Shown here: piece by piece, positions 60,008 through 64,000 of the stretch
Layout: each line of letters starts with the position of its first letter
Position numbering within the stretch: position 1 is the first letter of the stretch
From: Streptomyces ambofaciens ATCC 23877
Lineage (GTDB): Bacteria; Actinomycetota; Actinomycetes; Streptomycetales; Streptomycetaceae
NCBI RefSeq assembly: GCF_001267885.1
Contig: NZ_CP012382.1
Coordinates: 5,257,001 to 5,321,000 of the forward strand
DNA: 64,000 bases
Direction: 5' to 3'
Notes under the pieces: model-generated
What the model saw: the letters and a program-made list of their open reading frames with translations, nothing else
Databases searched by the model: none
Told to the model about the DNA's origin: nothing
Made by a program: the position numbers and the translations under genes

Positions 60008-62379
60008 CACTGGCAGGCCTCGCAGGACTCGGGGTTTTCCAGGGAGCAGGCGACCGCTTCGGGGTCGGGGGCCTGCTGTGCGGGGACGGTGGCCCGGGCG
60101 GCGGCGCGGGCGATGCGGGTCGCCGGGCGGGAGCGCAGGTAGTACGTGGTCTTCAGGCCCTGCTTCCAGGCGTACGCGTACATCGAGGAGAGCTTCCCGA
60201 TGGTCGGCGTCTCCAGGAACAGGTTCAGCGACTGGGCCTGGTCGAGGTACGGGGTGCGGGCGGCGGCCATGTCGATCAGGCCGCGCTGCGGGATCTCCCA
60301 GGCGGTGCGGTACAGGGCGCGGACGTCCTCGGGGATCCAGGAGAAGCCCTGCACCGAGCCGTTGGCCTCGCGCAGCGCCTCGCGGGTGCGGGCGTCCCAC
60401 ACGCCGAGCCGCTTGAGGTCGTCCACCAGGTACGAGTTGACCTGGAGGAACTCGCCGGAGAGCGTCTCGCGCTTGAAGAGGTTGGACACCTGCGGCTCGA
60501 TGCACTCGTAGGCGCCCACGATCGAGGCGATGGTGGCGGTCGGCGCGATCGCCAGGAGCAGGGAGTTGCGCAGTCCGGTGGTCGCCATGCGCTCGCGCAG
60601 TGCCGCCCAGCGCTCCGGCCAGGTGGTCTCGACCCCGTAGTGGTCGGGGTGCAGCACGCCCCGGGCCGTCCGGGTCTTCTCCCAGGCCGGCAGCGGGCCG
60701 TTGCGCTCGGCGAGGTCGGTGGAGGTCTCGTAGGCCGCGAGCATGATCCGCTCGGCGATGCGGGTGGAGAGCGCCTTCGCCTCGGGGGAGTCGAAGGGCA
60801 GGCGCAGCTGGAAGAAGACGTCCTGCAGGCCCATCGCGCCGAGGCCGACCGGTCGCCAGCGGGCGTTGGAGCGGCCCGCCTGCTCGGTCGGGTAGAAGTT
60901 GATGTCGACGACCCGGTCCAGGAAGGTGACGGCGGTGCGGACGGTGGCGTCCAGCCGCTCCCAGTCGAGGTCGCCCGCGGCGACGTCGACGAACGCGCCG
61001 AGGTTGACCGAGCCCAGGTTGCAGACCGCCGTCTCCCCGTCGTCGGTGACCTCCAGGATCTCCGTGCAGAGGTTGGAGGAGTGGACCACGTGGCCCGGCT
61101 CGGCGGTCTGGTTGGCGGTGCGGTTGGCGGTGTCCTTGAAGGTCATCCAGCCGTTGCCGGTCTGCGCGAGGGTGCGCATCATGCGTCCGTACAGCTCGCG
61201 GGCGGGGAGGGTCCTGCGGGCCAGTCCGGCCGCCTCCGCCTCGCGGTACGCGGCGTCGAACTCCGCGCCCCACAGGTCGACCAGCTCGGGCACGTCGGCG
61301 GGCGAGAACAGGGACCACTGCCCGTCGGCGTCCACCCGGCGCATGAACTCGTCCGGCACCCAGTGGGCGAGGTTCAGGTTGTGGGTGCGGCGGGCGTCCT
61401 CGCCGGTGTTGTCCCGCAGCTCCAGGAACTCCTCGATGTCGGCGTGCCAGGTCTCCAGGTAGACCGCCGCCGCACCCTTGCGCCGGCCGCCCTGGTTCAC
61501 GGCGGCGACCGAGGCGTCCAGCGTCTTCAGGAACGGGACGATGCCGTTGGAGTGGCCGTTGGTGCCGCGGATCAGGGAGCCGCGGGAGCGGATGCGGGAG
61601 TAGGCGATGCCGATGCCGCCGGCGTGCTTGGAGAGGCGGGCCACCTGGTGGAGGCGGTCGTAGAGGGAGTCCAGCTCGTCCTTGGGGGAGTCGAGGAGGT
61701 AGCAGGACGACATCTGGGCGTGCCGGGTGCCGGAGTTGAAGAGGGTGGGGGAGGAGGGCAGGTAGTCGAGGCGGCTCATCAGCCCGTAGAGGGCGGCCAC
61801 CTCGTCGGCCGCGCGGGCGGTGTCGTCCTCGGCGAGCCCGGCGGCGACACGCAGCATGAAGTACTGGGGCGTCTCGACCACCTTGCGGGTGATCGGGTGC
61901 CGGAGCAGGTAGCGGCTGTGCAGGGTGCGCAGCCCGAAGTAGCCGAAGCGGTCGTCGGCGGCCGGGTCGATCAGCGCGTCCAGGCGGTCCGCGTGCAGCC
62001 GTACGAACGCGGCCGTGCGGTCGGCGATCAGCCCCTCGCGGTGGCCGGTGGCGACCGACTCGGTGAAGGAGGCGACCCCCTGGGAGGCGGCCTCGGCGCG
62101 GATGCCGATGGTCAGCAGACGGGCGGCCAGCCTGGAGTAGACGGGGTCCTCCGAGATGAGCCCGGCCGCCGCCTCGGTGGCGAGCTCGCGCAGCTCCGCC
62201 TCGTCCGCGCGGGCGGACCGGCCGCGCAGCGCGGCGGCGGCGACCCGGCCGGGGTCGGCGCCCGGGAGGTCGGCGGTCAGCACGGTCAGGGTCCGCAGCA
62301 GCGCGGCACCGGGGCCGTCCGGTTCCCCGGTCGCCGTCACCGGGGTCGCTGAAGCCGGATCGGCTGGCGCGATGGTCAC
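60007..62379 (-). CDS. nrdA: Class Ia ribonucleotide reductase alpha subunit
   Basis: 790 residues from GTG 62379 (GGGAG eight bases before). Active-site features are PSSPTLFNSGTRHAQMSSCY (first Cys), NLCTEILEV (NxCxE), a second half-site Cys in AVCNLGSVNLG, and the radical-path Tyr pair in GLKTTYYLRSRP. The tail ends SCEACQ (redox Cys pair). The N terminus has only about 70 residues before DPVYSRLAARLL and lacks a readable VxxRDG ATP-cone start, so the cone is short or absent. First gene of nrdA-nrdB-nrdS, controlled by a B12 riboswitch. Confidence 0.95.
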   Translation of the reverse strand: MTIAPADPASATPVTATGEPDGPGAALLRTLTVLTADLPGADPGRVAAAALRGRSARADEAELRELATEAAAGLISEDPVYSRLAARLLTIGIRAEAASQGVASFTESVATGHREGLIADRTAAFVRLHADRLDALIDPAADDRFGYFGLRTLHSRYLLRHPITRKVVETPQYFMLRVAAGLAEDDTARAADEVAALYGLMSRLDYLPSSPTLFNSGTRHAQMSSCYLLDSPKDELDSLYDRLHQVARLSKHAGGIGIAYSRIRSRGSLIRGTNGHSNGIVPFLKTLDASVAAVNQGGRRKGAAAVYLETWHADIEEFLELRDNTGEDARRTHNLNLAHWVPDEFMRRVDADGQWSLFSPADVPELVDLWGAEFDAAYREAEAAGLARRTLPARELYGRMMRTLAQTGNGWMTFKDTANRTANQTAEPGHVVHSSNLCTEILEVTDDGETAVCNLGSVNLGAFVDVAAGDLDWERLDATVRTAVTFLDRVVDINFYPTEQAGRSNARWRPVGLGAMGLQDVFFQLRLPFDSPEAKALSTRIAERIMLAAYETSTDLAERNGPLPAWEKTRTARGVLHPDHYGVETTWPERWAALRERMATTGLRNSLLLAIAPTATIASIVGAYECIEPQVSNLFKRETLSGEFLQVNSYLVDDLKRLGVWDARTREALREANGSVQGFSWIPEDVRALYRTAWEIPQRGLIDMAAARTPYLDQAQSLNLFLETPTIGKLSSMYAYAWKQGLKTTYYLRSRPATRIARAAARATVPAQQAPDPEAVACSLENPESCEACQ

Positions 62380-62510
62380 GTGGAGCACTCCCTCGCTCGG
62401 CACGGGGCCTGGCGGAGGGCAGGAGGAATCACGAGCGCACACGGCGTCGCGTCCACCGGCCCACTCCACGAGGCCCGGACGTCATGGCACCCGGGCCAAG
62501 GCGGCCGGGC

Positions 62511-62680
62511 GCACTGTCGGCAGGTCCTCGGACTCAAGCCCGTGCGCGGACACGTGGAGACGCGAACACGCACAAGTACACCGTTGCGGGACAGTTCCGG
62601 ATTCGCACCGGATTCCCCTGCGGCGACAGCGAGCACGAGCATACATCTTGTGCCGGGCACCGCCAGCACCCCCAGATGTT
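62511..62680 (-). promoter_or_regulatory. Cobalamin (B12) riboswitch of nrdAB-nrdS
   Basis: On the minus strand, 62617-62581 reads GGGAATCCGGTGCGAATCC and GGAACTGTCCCGCAACGG, the invariant core of B12 aptamers. Downstream, GAGTCCGAGGACCTGCC at 62535-62519 matches the B12-box end. A hairpin ACATCT/AGATGT (62679-62674 with 62648-62643) opens the aptamer. Beyond it GCCCGG and CCGGGC segments (62470-62510) can form the expression platform before the nrdA start. B12 would turn off class Ia reductase when the B12-dependent class II enzyme can work. Confidence 0.93.
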
Positions 62681-62706
62681 GTGTCCGTGAGCGTGTCGGG
62701 AGGGTG

Positions 62707-63213
62707 TCAGAGCGTCAGTTCATAGGTGAGCAGGGTGAAGTCGTCCAGCTTCGGCAGGGGGTTCCAGTCGCGCTCCGGGGTGCGGGTGAAACCCAGGCGC
62801 GCGTAGAGGCGGTGGGCGCCGTGCATGGTGCGCTGGGTGGACAGCACGACCCGCGCGCAGCCCGGCACGGACCGGGCGCGGTCGACGCAGGCCCGCACCA
62901 GCGCCTCGCCGGCGCCGCGTCCGCGCGCCTCGCGGGCGACGGCGAGCATGCGTATCTCGGCCTCGCCGGGACGGGCGATGTCGGCCATCGGGCCACCGCG
63001 GGGCACGAAGGTGACGCCACCGAGCACACCGCCGTCCGATGCGGCGACCAGCACCTCGGCGGCGGCCGCCCGTCGGGCCACGGCGCGCAGCTCGTGGAGG
63101 TAGGCGTCGTCCTCCCCGAAGTCGAGGAGGCCGTCGCCCAGGTAGGCGCGCGCGGTGATCTCACCGAGGGTGTCGTACTCCTCGGCCGTGGCACGCCGGA
63201 TCACGAAGTCCAT
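62707..63213 (-). CDS. GNAT-family N-acetyltransferase
   Basis: 168 residues. The acetyl-CoA loop is REARGRGAGEALV (R/QxxGxG/A), preceded by the beta strand EIRMLAV and followed by VVLSTQRTMHGAHRLYARLGF. The substrate is not readable. ATG 63213. It lies upstream of nrdA on the same strand, and only 26 bases separate its stop from the riboswitch, so the nrdA promoter must overlap the end of this gene. Confidence 0.88.
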   Translation of the reverse strand: MDFVIRRATAEEYDTLGEITARAYLGDGLLDFGEDDAYLHELRAVARRAAAAEVLVAASDGGVLGGVTFVPRGGPMADIARPGEAEIRMLAVAREARGRGAGEALVRACVDRARSVPGCARVVLSTQRTMHGAHRLYARLGFTRTPERDWNPLPKLDDFTLLTYELTL

Positions 63214-63242
63214 GCCCCCGAGTGTGCCCGACGGGTACGACA

Positions 63243-63272
63243 GCGGGCCGCCGGATTTCTCCGACGGCCCGC
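63243..63272 (-). terminator. Terminator downstream of the SSS permease gene
   Basis: GCGGGCCG (63243-63250) pairs with CGGCCCGC (63265-63272). It lies 13 bases after the permease stop and before the acetyltransferase start. Confidence 0.7.
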
Positions 63273-63285
63273 CTGAGGGAGGGGG

Positions 63286-64000
63286 TCAGTGCGAGGTGCC
63301 CGCCGTGGCCGGCGGCAGCTCCACCTCGACGCCCGGGTCGCCCGCGTCCGCGGTGTAGTCGCCGGGCTTGGTCTCGTCGATGCCCTCGGGCGCCTTGAGC
63401 GCCCTCATGACGAAGGTCAGGACCACGGTGACCAGCACGTTCAGCACGAAGGCGGTGAGGCCGATGTAGCCGATCTCACCGATGCCGGGGATCTCGTCCG
63501 AGGAGCCGCCGAAGTGCTTCTGCGTCGGCGAGGCCACCCCGTACGCGGCGACCGTGCCGTAGACCATGCCGACCGCCCAGCCGCCGAGCAGGGCCCAGCG
63601 GTGGAACCAGCGGGTGAACAGGCCGCCCACCAGGGCCGGGAAGGTCTGCAGGATCCAGATGCCGCCGAGCAGCTGGAAGTTGATGGCGACCGTCTTGTCC
63701 ATGCCGAGGACGAAGACCAGCGCGCCCACCTTCACCAGCAGGGACACCAGCTTGGAGACCTTCGTCTCCTGGGCCGGGGTGGCGTCCGGCTTGATGAAGT
63801 CCTTGTAGATGTTGCGGGTGAAGAGGTTGGCCGCCGCGATCGACATGATCGCCGCCGGAACCAGGGCGCCGATGCCGATCGCCGCGAAGGCCACACCGGC
63901 GAACCAGTCCGGGAACATGTTCTCGAAGAGCTGGGGGATCGCCAGCTGCCCGTTCTCCACCTTCACCCCGGCCGCGATCGCCATGAAGCCGAGCAGCGCG
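63286..64000 (-). CDS. Sodium:solute symporter family permease (MctP-like), 5' part cut off by the window
   Basis: The last 238 codons are present. They contain several helices, including FAGVAFAAIGIGALVPAAIM with SIAAANLFTRNIYKDF, the SSS-family signature around transmembrane helix 8, and FQLLGGIWILQTFPALVGGL. The tail PGDYTADAGDPGVEVELPP is acidic. The best match by pattern is the monocarboxylate/lactate permease group (MctP) of actinobacteria. In S. coelicolor a similar permease gene with a small membrane partner gene lies here; the partner would be outside the window. Confidence 0.85.
   Translation of the reverse strand, partial: ALLGFMAIAAGVKVENGQLAIPQLFENMFPDWFAGVAFAAIGIGALVPAAIMSIAAANLFTRNIYKDFIKPDATPAQETKVSKLVSLLVKVGALVFVLGMDKTVAINFQLLGGIWILQTFPALVGGLFTRWFHRWALLGGWAVGMVYGTVAAYGVASPTQKHFGGSSDEIPGIGEIGYIGLTAFVLNVLVTVVLTFVMRALKAPEGIDETKPGDYTADAGDPGVEVELPPATAGTSH

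Overview
The window is about 64 kb of very GC-rich DNA with strong third-position G/C bias, frequent GTG starts and Streptomyces hallmark genes (wblC, sigR-rsrA, epi-isozizaene synthase with CYP170A1, a B12-controlled nrdAB-nrdS operon). It reads as the chromosomal core of a Streptomyces close to, but not identical with, S. coelicolor. No insertion sequence, prophage, CRISPR array or rRNA operon was seen. The gene order resembles the S. coelicolor SCO518x-SCO523x region, and the adnAB-nudC-mrx1-uvrD2-whiB7-ABC1 order resembles the Mycobacterium tuberculosis Rv3202c-Rv3197 region. Both comparisons are from memory.

Left part (1-23.9 kb): two tandem secreted serine peptidase lipoproteins, a large membrane protein with a pseudokinase-like middle, and an alkyltransferase-like protein. 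These are followed by a genome-integrity block: the AdnA and AdnB helicase-nucleases, an M20 peptidase, NudC, mycoredoxin and UvrD2. Next is the antibiotic-response regulator wblC behind a long leader that holds an upstream ORF and an intrinsic terminator. An ABC1-family kinase is then translationally coupled to an orphan ThiF/TOMM-like protein, followed by a YgjP-like zinc peptidase.

Middle part (24-41 kb): a TerD-AIM24 fusion with two more AIM24 genes in one operon, a Nudix/DUF2342 pair, an SDR, MoaE, a YlbL-type PDZ-Lon protease and a UPF0182 membrane protein. Two identical initiator tRNA genes flank a Sel1-repeat protein. A Fur-family regulator stands divergent to a catalase, with a palindromic operator inside the catalase promoter.

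Right part (41-64 kb): CBS protein, HisN, TetR, SMR exporter, RsgA, AroA, M50 peptidase, SRAP protein, and the thiol-stress system sigR-rsrA preceded by a perfect SigR-type promoter. These are followed by an HD-GYP protein and a degenerate paralogue, a TPR protein, peptide deformylase, the albaflavenone operon (eizS, cyp170A1), and nrdA-nrdB-nrdS with a cobalamin riboswitch. A GNAT acetyltransferase and the end of an SSS-family permease close the window.

A theme runs through the region: redox and antibiotic stress control (WblC, SigR/RsrA, a CatR-like regulator, Mrx1) sits among DNA-repair, nucleotide and translation-quality genes. A SigR-like promoter can be read upstream of mrx1, and a weaker one upstream of the UPF0182 gene. 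The most unusual sequence features are the wblC leader, the terminator with a duplicated arm after nudC, the 21-bp minisatellite inside adnB, a 250-bp pyrimidine-rich tract between hisN and the TetR gene, and a triple 14-bp repeat in the ThiF/YgjP divergent promoter region.
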